From contig JAPEUQ010000014.1 in NCBI GenBank assembly GCA_027946365.1, positions 682,001 through 746,000 of the forward strand: 64,000 nucleotides of DNA, read 5' to 3'. The DNA comes from Kalmusia sp. IMI 367209 (lineage: Eukaryota > Ascomycota > Dothideomycetes > Pleosporales > Didymosphaeriaceae). The notes beneath the pieces were generated by a model, which was not told the DNA's origin, searched no databases, and saw only the letters and a list, made by a program, of their open reading frames with translations. Within the stretch, counting starts at the first letter, position 1, and every line of letters begins with the position of its first letter. Made by a program: the position numbers and the translations under genes. This document shows, one piece after another, positions 1 to 11,561 of the stretch.

Positions 1-681
1 CATCTTCTGTGCCGGAATGTCCACGTAGCATACATTCGCGTAGCACATATACTGCATGACGAGACTGTTGTCTGGTGAGCATGCTGTATCTGGGTGCGCC
101 CGCCATGTAACTGGTCATGGTGTTAACGCTGGCAAAGACTTTATCAGGATTTAGGACGTGGACGTTTGCTGCGTGCGAGGGAGTCTAATTGGTAGGGAAA
201 CATAGAGAGACGAGACATAGCACCATGGATCTGGTTGCGGATCCAGGATAGAGCGCTGGATGATGTTAGGTAGACATGGTAATGTGAGCTGGATGTTTAC
301 AGGTGCGTTGTATTGTAAGCAAGATGGGAAAGCTGATGTTGATCGATCACTCGGGGTGGCATCGTGTGAGGGTTTGGTAGGTGTTGATAAGGGGGATCAA
401 GGTAGTGAGTGTTGTCGTAGATGACGTCTGGAACGAGCAGGTTTGTTCTTTTTCCTATGGCGGCATGTCCCTTTTTTATTATCGCAGCACACGACTGACG
501 AAAGCTACAAATCACAAGCCCATAAAAATGTACTGATAAAGAACTCCATCTCATTTAATAAGACATTCCTCAGCATACCTTGGAATGTCTATCGTGCAAC
601 GTAGTCAACACTTACACATTAAATAGATTGACACTAATCAATAAAGTTCTAAAAACTTTCACCCCCAAGAAGATGAAACAT
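1..681. other. Intergenic stretch downstream of the GH55 gene
   Basis: I see no recognisable gene here. A reading frame on the minus strand is open from about position 132 to the left edge (about 40 codons, beginning MTSYMAGAPR). It could be the start of a gene leaving the window, but it is too short to judge. Confidence 0.4.
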
Positions 682-3274
682 CTAGTGACTGCCCACCCTA
701 AATACGTTCAATCCATCCACATACGTACTATTATTATCCGCATTTGCCACGAGGTCCACGCCATCCCTCGTAACCATCCACGTTGTGCCCACCGTATTCA
801 AGTTATACAAGCTGATATCATGGCTCAGTGCATCGCCCTCGATGCTCAGGATGCGCGTCTGACAAACTCCCTGGGACGGTACATCTGAGCACTTGGTGCT
901 GTAGTTGTCAAAGAAAGAGTAGAGGCCTGCGCCATAAACGAGGAGGTTATTAGAGCGCAGGATACGGAGACCCCAGCCCTCGGAATTGTTCGGCGAGATC
1001 GGGTGGGTGGAGTTCGAAGAAGAGTTTGACGACGGGGCAGAGGAAAAGACAGGGTCGAAGAGGGTTGGGTTATCGGTGAAGGGGATGAGGGCGTTGGGGT
1101 TGGGCTGGTAGTAACTGGTTCTTTTTTAGCTAAAGCTTTCTACAAAATGGTAGTAGTGTAACTTACGCTGTCTCCGTTTGGATCTGGCCCATGAAGACAT
1201 CCCTGGTGTCGACGAACTGGTACTCGTACTTGACATGGTGCTCTACAGCCGTACCGTAAAGCCATACTCTTCCCTGTACGGACTGGTCAAGGAGACCTCG
1301 ACCAGCATATATGGTGATCTGGGTGTTGTTATTGAGAGAATCATCCAAATCGTGATCAGCTACCCATAGCCAATTGTTCTCAAAATAGACACCGCTAGCC
1401 CATTGAGTGATATGCAGGGAAAGATACGCCGCAATGCATTCCTGCTTAAGATTTTTCGACGTAATCGTTGTGTCAGGCTCCTTGATGCACTGCTCTTGCT
1501 GCAACTGCGATCCGGCGAAACCTCCAATACGGGTATGGACATCCCATAACCCTGCCGGCTCGCCTGTACTGAAAAGGTTGTACTCGATGAGAATTGCTCC
1601 AGCTTGAGGACCTTGTGTGCTCACGAAGGAGTCCGACCACTCAATAGAGCCTTGTTCACCCGGCTTGCCAATCTGAACAACAGGTTTAGGGCTCTCTTGG
1701 TCCGCGAAGTAAGTACCACTGGCTAGAACAACAGATGAGAGGGCTTCGCCGACGATCCTAGATCCAGCGGGAATGTAGATCGTGCTGCTAACCTTGTAAT
1801 AGCCAGCATCAATGAAAAGTACCTTGTTCTCATTCTTTGCTAGTTGAATAGCCTCGTTGAGCTTGTCAGTGTCATCCGTGTGACCATCGCCCTTGGCACC
1901 GAGTGTTCGCGCGCTGAGGAACTGATCGGCTGACAAGCCCTCATATTGCGGCTTAGAACGCTCATAAAATTTTCCACTGGCATCGAGCAGGCTGGAAGGC
2001 CGCTTGCTAGGAGCAATTGTTCCGCGAGATTCGAGGGGGGCTAGAGGGGTTTGGATTTCAGGGCCAAGAGGATAGACAGGCAAATACCAATGGCCGTCCG
2101 CCCAAGCATCAATATGCGTAGAGCCAGAGGATCCGGCGAGAATAGTGCCGTTGACTCCAACTACGGCCTGTTGCACGTTCGAAAGCGCAATGTTTTCTAG
2201 GTACACGTTACCGGCACTGTCGGGCTGAGAATTCTCCGTGCGGCTGGTGACAATGCCAACCGGTGTGTTTGTGATAGAGCTGTCAAGGAGAGTGATAGAT
2301 CCCACGTTTAGGCCTCCATCGCCATTTAGAGCCGAGATGTTTAAGCCAACGCGACAATTGTTGATTGAAAGACTCTTATACGTCCAGCCCCAGTCCCATA
2401 GCTGATTGATCGCCGTGTTGACGTTGTTGAAAGTCAAGTTTCTCATAGTGAATTGTTGGTTACCGACATTAAGACCGTAATTTCCGCCCTCGAACACTAG
2501 GTCGGTCATGAAGCCGCCTGAACCTTCCTCAATGAAGAGACCTTCGTGTTGCGTTCCGTTTCCTGTCGCCATCTTGAATATCACATTTTGGAGAGATGTC
2601 GTCTGCGCCGTAGGCCAATGGAGACCCCTTGCGATTGTCTTTGGACTGATGTTGGTAGAGTCAATGATGAGGTTCCTGATTTGGCGGAAGAATGTGTTCG
2701 TTGGTCCAAAGCCCGTTTTGCCGTCCGAATTGTATGGTGAGCCATCGATTAGGAAGCCAACGTTGTCATAGGTGGTGAAGTTCGAAGTAGCCTTGATAGT
2801 CGGTACACATTTTGGGTTACCAATGAGCTGAGTGTAATAGTAGTCGATAATAGCTTCTGAAATCAAATATGTGCCTCCGGGAAAGTAAACCGTAGCCGGT
2901 GTCTTGGTGGTCGATTTACACACTGTCGGAGCGCACCTGTTTCCATCGCTGATCGCCTTCTGAATAGCTTTCGTGTCGTCCGTCACTCCATCACCCACAG
3001 CCCCATAGTCTTTAACATTCCTGAAGACCTTGTACTGCGTATCATTATTGAATGAAGTCACGCCCTGATGTTCCATCTGCTCCAACCAGAACGGCGCATC
3101 GCATGAAGAAGGCCCAGAACCACCAGTCGGTTGTGGTACTGCGACCGTATCTGTGTACGCCTTCGTCGCGTAAGCTATACTCCTGCGTACTGGAGCCTCG
3201 TGATACTTATGTGCGAGCAACGACGCGCTCGCGCTCGACGAAAGAAAGAAAAAAGCCGAAACGAGGGAAAGCAT
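682..3274 (-). CDS. Secreted exo-beta-1,3-glucanase, glycoside hydrolase family 55
   Basis: This gene probably encodes a secreted enzyme that releases glucose or short oligosaccharides from beta-1,3-glucan, for wall remodelling or glucan nutrition. Exons are 3274-1167 and 1114-682 (846 residues). The intron starts GTAAGT and ends ACCAG, and splicing restores a natural run (QTETAYYQPNPNA). I chose the ATG at 3274 because it starts a signal peptide (MLSLVSAFFFLSSSASA); the open frame runs 19 codons further upstream but only to an unlikely leader. Two pectate-lyase-like repeats are visible: VKDYGAVGDGVTDDTKAI near residue 86 and ARTLGAKGDGHTDDTDKL near residue 450. Tandem beta-helices of this kind are the family hallmark. 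Many NxS/T sites fit secretion. Length is normal for GH55. The exact substrate cannot be read from sequence. Confidence 0.93.
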
Positions 3275-4767
3275 CTTGGACGAGCCTAACGAAAGACTAA
3301 AGGGAAAAACGAAGGTAGGGAGTAATCGCAATGCTGCAGAAGCAAACCTGCGCGGGAGGCTTATGGATATAACAAGTGCTTATGCGACTTCGCGTAGGAT
3401 CTGTCGATCTTGCCCCGCTAGTCTGCTATATGCAGGTACCGGATCCACTACTAGAAAGGTAGTATATCAACGAGGAAGAACGATGGCTTGCTGTAACAAC
3501 AGTTTTACAATATAGATTTGAAAAGTGTCTTTCTACGATCATATAAGGTGTAATCATGTCTCGCGCGTGTAGTGTAGAAAACCGAAGTCCTGGGGCGTGG
3601 TTGTTGGTGCTACCCGCCTGATGACACTCGGTGACCTATAGGTAGCAGAGCTTGCGATGAGTAGCTGGGGTCGTATATGGACAGTGAAGTTGGCATGCTT
3701 GCGGTTTCGCACTCCCCAAGTACTCATATTTTCCTCTCGGAAGCCACAGTCAGCAGTCACAGCCTGCCCAGTTGCGCCCTGGGCTGAGATCAGAGATTGC
3801 GATCCGCGATGTGCTGCCCCGCAACTTAGCCTCATGGCAAAGCATCATGTCATCTCCAATTTTAACAACACGGGCGAGAAAGTTCAGGGGGCTAAGGTGC
3901 ATTTCGTTCCGCACGTCAGCCCCTGTTACCATTTTGAGATGCCCGGATGTTGGCGCGCTAACACGTGATAGTGTCGGCGAAATACGCAGCTCATTCGCCG
4001 ACATATCCATGAAGTTTTACGACGGCGACGAACGTCATCTCATCATAGCAAAGCAACGCGTACCAACCCTACGTCCGACTCCCCAGCTTACACACCGCCA
4101 TTATGTTCGGAGGTGCGTGAAAAGGGAACGATAAATAACATGCAATAGCGAGCTGACTGGCACCTTAGCACCTCCCCAACCCTCAAAGGCCGAGCTCGAG
4201 CGCGCCGAAGCCCAGACAACGAGCGATATCAAGTGGACGGCTGCTGCTGCTGCAGTGCTGTACCTGTGTATGTATTCTAAGATATGTTTCTTGCATATAG
4301 CTAAGAAGATTGGCAGCGCCGTTCCTCGTCGACTACGCGCGCAAGCTTGTCTAATATCCTGATCCCTTTTTCTGGAGATCCGACATTCGTAACTGCATAT
4401 ACTGTACATCGATCGGCGTTACTATACGGATGGACCATCGACAAAACTATACAATAGCGATGCGACATTGTAACAACATGGGAGTGTTTCACGGCTGACA
4501 TTGAGCGATGAGCTCTGGTATCTACGGCTACAGAAACTGATAGATGAATCCAAAGTTGCAGGCTATTGGCTTGCCTGCGGGGACTGCCTGATTTTATGCC
4601 ACTTTCCAATCCGTCCTCCATTCAATGTCAATTTCAAGGTCTTTTGTTGTGGGCTCTGTTCAACGAGCGTCCTCATATAATTAATTATGACAACCTTGCC
4701 AATGTTGCTCAATCGTTGGACTGGATGATGAAGATGATATTGTGCACGCCGATCTCCAAGCCACTCT
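3275..4767. other. Intergenic region between the GH55 gene and the nucleoporin
   Basis: This is the upstream region of the GH55 gene and the downstream region of the nucleoporin gene. Short overlapping frames occur on both strands, none with a recognisable product. A short GCT/GCA run lies near 4240. Nothing else stands out. Confidence 0.5.
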
Positions 4768-6113
4768 TCACCTTCGTCCAGCAGTGGGTTTAGGCAGCGT
4801 CTTCTCCTTCTCCCATTCCTCGTACTCTTGTTTTGTATCGTCAACCATCTTCTTCAGGTGTTGTAATTGTTGGTCATAGCCCTTCAGAATCTATGACTGA
4901 TGTAAGCTCACGAAGAACACCAAGAATGGAACATGACTCACCTTCTCCAGCTGCGCCTGGTCTTCCTCTGAAAGAGATCCGCCATTCTGTAGACCGTCGG
5001 CCGCGTTGCTCAGCTTCTCCGTCTCCTTCTGCAACACATGTGCGCGCTCCCGCACGCTTGACATGCGTGCCCAGATCTCTTCTTGCCGGCCACCATTAAT
5101 AGGATCAAATGCCCTCTTCTCCAATTCGAGGAGTTTCTTCTTTAGATCCTCCTCTGCCTGATCCATGACATATCCTCGGTTCCTCAAGATCTGAACTTTT
5201 GTAGCAAGCGCAAGTGTCCGCTGGGTGTGTTCGATGTGCTTTTGCTTCGCTTTGATGATTCTCGGCGCTGTTTTAAGTTCATGTTCGTCTTTGATCAAGG
5301 TCAAGCAGTTATTCATTTCGTGCATCCGGTGTTGCAGGCTGTTGATGGCGAGGACTTGGTACTTGATACGGGCCGCCATTTCTTCAAATCCACGAACAAG
5401 AATAGGGATAGAGCCTTCACCGGGCTTGTTGGCGAGTGCTTCCTCCCATTTCTTGTGGTCCTCGTGTGGGGCGGGACCGTAAAAAGGTGCCTCCTCTGGT
5501 TTTACGGCGTTATAGAAGTAGTACTGGAACGCACAATCAGGGCTCTGCGGGTCCCATTTGCCGACTATCGTCCTCATCTGTTCGATAATAGACTTCTCCC
5601 CTAAGATGTGTTAGAGGGATTCGTGAACACTGAGTTATGTACTTACTTGCGCCACTCAAAGAGGCACTTGCGAAACGGTCGTTGGCAGTCTGTCTTAGCT
5701 TCGGGAGAGCCTGTTGCTGGTGCATGACCTGCTGCTGTTGTGTCGTATTAAGGGTAGGCGCAGGCCGGACGAAGCCACCCATGATGCTGTTGGTCAAGTT
5801 GGGTTGCTGCTGCTGCTGCTGCTGCTGCTGGGACTGGCTGAACAAACCGCCAGTGTTCTGTTGTGCATTTTGCTGTTGCTGCGCGCCGTTGAACAGGCTC
5901 CCAGTGTTTGCTGTAGAATTTCCGAAGAGGCCCGACGTAGTCTGCTGCGGAGCCGCTGCGGTGCTTCCGAAGAGGTTCGATGTTGTCTGTTGAGGTTGGG
6001 GCTGCGACTGGGGCTGCGACTGGGCAAAAAAGACCCCCAGATGGAGCAGTTGTCGACCCAAAAAGCGTCCCCGTCTTCCTCTCCGTCTGGCCGAGGTTCG
6101 CAAAGAGCGACAT
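4768..6113 (-). CDS. NUP57: FG-nucleoporin Nup54/Nup57, with a one-base frame break
   Basis: This is a subunit of the central channel complex of the nuclear pore (vertebrate Nup62-Nup58-Nup54; yeast Nsp1-Nup49-Nup57). Exons are 6113-5647, 5600-4942 and 4890-4768. The N-terminal part is an FG domain with NLFGST, GLFGNS and GLFSQS units and a glutamine run. The C-terminal part opens with the Nup54 signature (MRTIVGKWDPQSPDCAFQYY) followed by long alpha-helical coiled-coil segments. Both introns have clear GTAAGT/GTGAGT donors and the spliced frame ends at TGA 4770-4768. The first 29 codons (MSLFANLGQTERKTGTLFGS...) are in one frame and the rest in another. The switch lies at a run of six A (6026-6031), where five would keep the frame. 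Exon lengths sum to 1249, one base over a multiple of three; removing one gives about 415 residues. It is divergently placed from the NDUFA8 gene. Confidence 0.88.
5805..5830. repeat. TGC trinucleotide tract coding for glutamine in the nucleoporin
   Basis: An uninterrupted run of about eight and a half TGC units. On the minus strand it reads CAG and encodes a nine-glutamine run between FG units of the nucleoporin. Such tracts vary in length between isolates. Confidence 0.9.
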
Positions 6114-6471
6114 GTCGAAGGCTCAGGTGCTGGTGTTGTCCGAATGCGTGTTGGCGGACGCGTTTGCGGGACGCGCTGGTGGACACAGCAGGCGGCTGAA
6201 CGTGGACGTGCGAAAGCGCACTGGGGGTATTGCGCGTTCAGTGCGCTGAGGGCTGTCGTGGGCTGGCAATGGGTCGATTGTGCTGGAGTGCGTCTGAGTG
6301 CGGGATTGTTTTGCTCGTCAAAGGAAGCTGCCAGTAGTCAGCCATTTCCGGTAGATCCCTGCCTGCGCGGCCGTGCCAAGCCCCATCGCACTTCACTTCA
6401 CGCCTGCCCGGCGAGCTCCAACGCAGAATCCTAGGGTGCAACATTCTCGCCATTGGCACCTCAGATCCAAC
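6114..6471. promoter_or_regulatory. Shared divergent promoter region, nucleoporin and NDUFA8
   Basis: The two start codons face away from each other with 358 bases between them, so both promoters must lie here or overlap the genes. The stretch is GC-rich and I see no clear TATA box. Confidence 0.6.
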
Positions 6472-7095
6472 ATGTCGGCTCGTCAGCCCAGGTATGCGTC
6501 TTCAGGAGCTCTGCTGTCGCAGTTCAAGGCTAATTGGCTCCAGATTCAACCAGCAGGCCCTCATCGACACCACCCCTCTACCCGACGACATCCCCAAGGT
6601 CAAGGAGCTCGGCGCCAGCTCTGCACCCCTTCTCAGCGCCTCCTTCTTCATTGGCGCGCGATGCAAGGCCTACAACGATGACTACATGATGTGCAAGACC
6701 GAGGCGAATGGCCGGGGCGAGCTGGATTGCATGAAGGAAGGCCGCAAGGTGACGAGGTGTGCTGCGAGCGTGTATGAATTCCTGGAGTCGTATACAAAGA
6801 CTCAACCAGACTGATATACTCCCGCAGGATCAAGGACCTCAACGATCACTGCCTAGCTGAGTTCCGCACCCACTGGCAATGTCTGGAGAACCAGAACCAG
6901 CAACTCTGGAATTGTCGATCGGAAGAGCGAAGGCTGAACAAGTGTGTGTTTGATAAGCTAGTACGTTATTTCTGCACCTTTTGGTTTTTCCCATGTGTCT
7001 AACTGCCGCAGAAATTGGAGAAGACGATACCAGATACTCCCAAAGGCGAGACACCCGTGCATCTACGGGGCCGCCAGATCTTTTCCACCCACTGA
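6472..7095 (+). CDS. nuo-20.8: NADH:ubiquinone oxidoreductase subunit NDUFA8 / NUO-20.8
   Basis: This is an accessory subunit of mitochondrial complex I on the intermembrane-space side. Four exons: 6472-6491, 6544-6771, 6828-6960 and 7012-7095 (154 residues, exon sum 465). The very short first exon gives MSARQPR, then FNQQALIDTTPLPDDIP. Four CX9C motifs are visible (CKAYNDDYMMC, CMKEGRKVTRC, CLAEFRTHWQC, CRSEERRLNKC). This double twin-CX9C pattern is diagnostic of the family and predicts disulfide import through Mia40. The second intron uses donor GTATGA so that the codons read SVIKDLNDH; splicing two bases earlier at GTGTAT would break the frame. The protein lacks a cleavable presequence, as expected for a Mia40 substrate. 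Confidence 0.93.
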
Positions 7096-7654
7096 ACTTT
7101 GTATATTATGTCAGGAACAGAAACATGAAAGATGCCAATTCACAGTCCCCAACTCTTTCAGTGATGAGTCTTTCGTTTGCGGATGCGTTCATTACGTGAC
7201 GCGCTCTCAGTCGACAATCTAGTGTCGATGCTGTGGCTCGAATATTTATCAAGCACAGCATCTCCTGACCGCTTCAAACATGGAGCTAGTCACTCTTCTC
7301 TCCATCGCCGTTGAATCCTCTTCATGTCCGGCCGTAGTGACATTTCAATGGTACCAGCTACAGCTTCAATTTCACCGCCTCCTTTCACTCTCGGAGCTGT
7401 CACTCGTTCTATTGTTCTTGTCAATTCCATTGTCGCTTTTGTGCGTATCACCCGCTTCTTTAGATCTTCCCTCCCTTCCTCACCGCTCTCTTCACATAGT
7501 CCTAGTCCCAGTCCCAGGTCCAGTGCAGTCCAGTGCTCAGCTTACGACTACGACTACCACCATCTACTTCCTTCGCATTCGCAGTGCACACCTCTCGAAC
7601 TCTTCCATTAACAACCATTCACAAAGCCATTTTCTACCTCCCACCGCCACGAAA
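7096..7654. other. Pyrimidine-rich leader region
   Basis: This stretch precedes the gene at 7655. From about 7290 to 7640 it is very rich in C and T (repeated CTCTCC/TTCC), typical of a fungal promoter and leader. A long frame runs through it in phase with the next exon from 7280, but that extension is low-complexity leucine/serine and I treat it as untranslated. Confidence 0.5.
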
Positions 7655-8502
7655 ATGTCCCTCAATCCCTTCGACGACGTCCTCTACCGCGTCGACAGCT
7701 ACGACAGCATGAAGGAATCCGGCAAGACTATCGACTTCCCCGACACTATCGCCGTGCCATTAATTAACACCCTCCCCTCCCTCCTCACATACCAGTCGAG
7801 CTCTGCTTCGCCCATCAGCACCGCGCCATCCTCGCCGCCGCCGCTGCCTCCTCCCCATGCACCCCTCGCATGGACCGAAGCCGACTTCTGTAAGCCCCAA
7901 CCTGTCCCGACTCACCATCCCTTAATCTGATTTAACCATTCGCAGCATATCTACTCTCTGCTATATACCCGGACCAGATGATCGCCGACGAGCTCGTCCT
8001 CGAAACGCACTCCGAGTGCCCTTACGGTACCTTTTCCGCTTTCAAGCTGGAGCTGTACCTCCGGATTCCCCAGCGACCAGTTTCCGGTGCTTCTTACGAC
8101 GCAAAGATGCCAATCGGCACCGGCCGTCCCGTCTCCAAGGTCCTTGTCGCGTACAGCGACGGAGCGACGCCTGCTGCTGCGCGCCGTGCTCTTGCCAGAG
8201 AGATTCTGTCCGACACCTTCGCTTTCGCCTACATAACGGCATACTACAACCTCCTTGCCGAACTCTACTTTCGCCCTCTTTCTGCACTGCTGAGCGTCAA
8301 GCGCGGGATCTTGGGAATGAGCGCGATTTCTGAAGCGGAATGGTTGAGTAGGTCAAATCAGGTAAGACAAGCGGGAGTGAACGAGGAGTGGGATTTTGAG
8401 GTGAGGCTTGAGGCGTTCTTGTTGGCGGGGGGAGCGTCGGACTTGAAGAGGTGGTTTGGGGGTGTGGAGATTGCACTTGGGCTGGGGAAGGGGAGAGGGT
8501 GA
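7655..8502 (+). CDS. Uncharacterised protein (263 residues), possibly with a displaced stop
   Basis: I do not recognise the family. Exons are 7655-7889 and 7946-8502, joined across a GTAAGC...CGCAG intron so that the codons read EADFSYLLSAIYPDQMI. The ATG context (GAAAATGTCC) is good. Residues 1-75 carry a proline/serine-rich spacer. From about residue 79 a globular region follows (ETHSECPYGTFSAFKLELYL, then an alanine-rich helical part). There is no signal peptide or clear membrane span. The frame ends at TGA 8500-8502 in a G/A-rich run. A neighbouring frame starting at 8499 continues with 30 more sensible codons (VTWAGIYGEVGEFLKTVGLE...) to TAG at 8589-8591, so the true C terminus may be longer. 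The gene converges with the Apc15-like gene. Confidence 0.6.
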
Positions 8503-8788
8503 CGTGGGCGGGGATCTATGGAGAGGTGGGCGAGTTCTTGAAGACGGTGGGGTTGGAGCTGTTTGGTGCAGATGTGCTTGGTACAAAGTAGTGGGGGTCA
8601 TAACAGTGCAGAGGAAGGTGGTATATGATGAAGATGTTGTGGTGCTTCTGTTTTATCAAATTAACATTAGCTATTGGGAACTGTCTTGGGTGTGCGCCGG
8701 TTTGCAGGTTAAGATAGCTTTTCTAGGTATACGCGACCTCTAAGCCCCGCGTGATCATCATATCGTAGCAGTCATAAACATTATCCTT

Positions 8789-9895
8789 TCATCTCTGGCC
8801 TCTTGCTCCAAAGAGCCTCGCCCTGACATTACCCCTCGCGGCCGCAGGACTGCTCCTCAGAAAGGAGCTTCCCTCAAGTATCGAGCTACTCCCCTCCAAA
8901 TCCACACTCATTCTGCTGTTCTGTACCCGCTGCACTGGCGCCTGGATATTGCCTTGCACCATGCCAGATGCCCTCCTCGCGCTCCTGATGCTCCTGATGC
9001 TCCTCACGCTCCTCACGCCCGAGCTCCTCCTCGCCGACCTCCTACTACCTGGCTGCACAAACGACCCATCATCCTCATCACTGGAGTCAATTAGCGACGA
9101 ATCCGTATGCTCATACTCCCCCGCCTCGGGAACATCATCATCCAGATCGCGTTCCTCCATCAACTCGCCCTCCATACTCGCCTCCTCCATCGCAAGCATC
9201 TGCCCGACTCGTCCCTCCACCATACTCCCCTCGATGAAGCTATCCTCGTTGAAGGTGACGTCCGCCCTCGTCTCGTCTCCCCCCTCACTCCCGCTCTCGC
9301 TCTCGCTAGCAGAGACTTCGGATTCAGAAGCTTCAGGCTCCGCCTCTGGCACGTCGTCGTCCAAATCCCTTTCTCCCTCATCCATATCTTCGCCTGCAGC
9401 CTCTCTCGCCTCTGCATTCGCTGCGTCCTGCTGCGCGGCGGCAAGATCCATGAGTCGCTGCTCGCGAATGGCAATCTCTTCCTGCTCCTTCATCTCCTTC
9501 TCTTCGTCGATCATGGCTTGGTAGGTTTTCTGGATACCCGGGGGCCGGATCCAAGTTGCGCCGAAGTGGCGGATATTGGCATTGCGTTGTTTCTGCTTGT
9601 TCTCATCGATGAGGAGCTGTGCAAAGAGGGAGCGAGCTGGGTTGCCATGGGCGTGAGCGTGGGCGCGGCGGCCGTGTGTTGGCGAGGTGGGTGCATCGGT
9701 ATCGAAGGTTTGATGAGAGGCACGCAGGGAGGGCCAAAGCGAGGCATCCTGGATAGGTTGTTAGTTGACTGCTGTAGGGTTACGTCTTGCGGATGCGCGC
9801 AAAGTCTGAATCCAGCGACCCTTTGTTTACTGCACGCAACGGATGAGAATGAAACAACATACCGCTTGGGGTGTGAATGTAGGCAGCGACAGCAT
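8789..9895 (-). CDS. apc15: Anaphase-promoting complex subunit Apc15-like
   Basis: Exons are 9895-9863 (MLSLPTFTPQA) and 9748-8789; the intron runs from GTATGT to CTATCCAG. The 330-residue product matches the fungal Apc15/Mnd2 pattern: a short N-terminal MLSLPTFTP segment, a W near residue 15, then IRHFGATWIRPPGIQKTYQA near residues 70-90, followed by a long acidic, disordered tail. In the APC/C this subunit controls Cdc20 turnover by the mitotic checkpoint complex (family knowledge). The tail contains two copies of ERDLDDDVPEA, about 70 residues apart, and a serine/arginine run (RSVRSIRSIRSARR). Only the N-terminal third is likely to be conserved. The assignment rests on motif recognition by eye. 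Confidence 0.75.
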
Positions 9896-10584
9896 GGTGG
9901 CAGGGAGTCGACAAAACTCTAGCGTAACTTTGTTCTCAAAGGGTGCGCTGCATAGGCGGCGTCCGAAACAATGATGTGAACCCTTCGTTTCTATCACACT
10001 GTGATTCACGAGTCAAGGAGCTCAACATAGGCCCTACGATCGGCAGTTGCGCGTGCACGTGATAGAGCTAGCCCTATCGATAGCGCGCAAGTCTACGCGA
10101 GACCGCGGCGACCAGTGGCATCACTCCGCTTTCAACACGTGCATATTGCAGCGACGCAACGCATCTCTGCCACACCAGTAGTAGTGTTCCAAATTAACGT
10201 CAAGCAGCCGCAATATAACGAACAGCCAACTTCCCGCTTCCCACTTTCCTCTCACCTTGATGTCTCTTGCTCTCCACTCCCATAGCAGCTCCTTCAGCAC
10301 AACCATACTCCAATGACATACAACCATTGTTGACTACACGCACGCCAGCCACGCAAGCCTATCCTCATTCAGCTTACCTCTCGATCCTTGGAGAAAGCAC
10401 TGCGTTGCAAAGCCCTCATTACTACAGTAGTATTTTTGCAGCCTCAGTACCACAGCCACGCGGACCTGCCTCCGCCGTACGCGGGTCCCTTCCTCCTCGT
10501 TCATCGGGGCCTTCAAATATTACCTCAACCTCTGGGACACAAATCAACTCGAAATCGGCAAACCCTGTTTCCAGAAACAACATC
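9896..10584. other. Intergenic region upstream of the Apc15-like gene
   Basis: This holds the promoter of the Apc15-like gene on the left and possible leader sequence for a doubtful small secreted protein on the right. I see no recognisable gene. Confidence 0.4.
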
Positions 10585-10827
10585 ATGAAGATCATCCTCA
10601 CAATTTCCTTTCTCCTCTCTTCGCTCCTATTCACCTCGGCACAACCACATCAAAGACAAGCACCCAGCCCGGTATTCGACAATTTGGAGACACCAATGCA
10701 CACCACTGCTCTCATGGCCGGCGCCGCCTTTGTATTATCGAGAAACGCGGCGGTGAAGACAAGGACCGGAATTCCAGCTGCGGCACGGACGAGACCAACG
10801 CAGCCAGCACAGAATTGGGAACTCTAA
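10585..10827 (+). CDS. Possible small secreted protein
   Basis: A short frame of 80 codons begins with a convincing signal peptide (MKIILTISFLLSSLLFTSAQ). What follows to the stop at 10827 is arginine/alanine/threonine-rich and does not look like a normal mature protein. After the stop the same frame stays open with protein-like codons (SGLKVPGKGTWYAFEMYGNN) to TGA near 10949. Another frame across 10715-10900 also looks codon-like and carries cysteines. The real gene may therefore contain an intron or a frame break I cannot place. No family is recognised. An effector-like secreted peptide is only a guess. Confidence 0.3.
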   Translation: MKIILTISFLLSSLLFTSAQPHQRQAPSPVFDNLETPMHTTALMAGAAFVLSRNAAVKTRTGIPAAARTRPTQPAQNWEL

Positions 10828-11561
10828 CAAGACGAGAAGAGCTCGTCAGGGTTGAAAGTTCCGGGAAAGGGGACATGGTATGCCTTCGAAATGTACGGGA
10901 ATAACGCCGAGGGGGGCGTTTGTGGGACCCGGTCGATCTTCTCACGATGATTGCGCTATTGGAAAATCGGTGGAGACGCGCCGCCGATGCCATGCTTAGT
11001 GCGTGAAACATCTTGTGTGCAGCAGTGTGAATATTACCCTTTGGGGATTGTACGATTTTCCGCGAGAAGAAGAAACAGCTTAACGATAACGATTTATCTT
11101 ACTGTTGTGATTCTATGTGCTCTATATGCTTCCAGTGGTGTGTTGATCTTTTTGTGCTCTTGCCAAATTGTACCTATTATCCTCGATCAGCTGGGATCGA
11201 GTCGCTTTGAGAAATGTATTGGATATGTTTGGGCTTATCGAATGTTTTAAGTTCTGTTATTGCCGTTTTTCTGTGCAGCTACAGGGTCACCCTGCCATAC
11301 GCGCTGCGGGTGGTGTGATACGTCTAACAAGGTGGTGCTCTATTTCCTTGTTCATTGAGCGTCTGCATGATACATAGGGATGTACCCTCTGCAGAACAAC
11401 ATGGATATCGAGGGGCATGAACATCGCATAGATTTCATTCTCGAAGGACCAATCAATCAATGTTGCCTAGAACGCGCTCTAAATGCATCCCAAAGCCCAT
11501 CAAGATATCGCCACGCTATGCAACCAAAAGAACCCCTTAACTCCAAGCAGCATCCGGACTC
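10828..11561. other. Intergenic region downstream of RPC2
   Basis: I see no recognisable gene beyond the possible continuation of the small secreted frame to about 10949. The right part is the 3' flank of RPC2. Confidence 0.4.

Noticed and set aside
6026..6031. Programmed ribosomal frameshift in the nucleoporin
   Set aside because: No slippery heptamer plus pseudoknot is evident, and the family is not known for recoding; an indel at a homopolymer is simpler.
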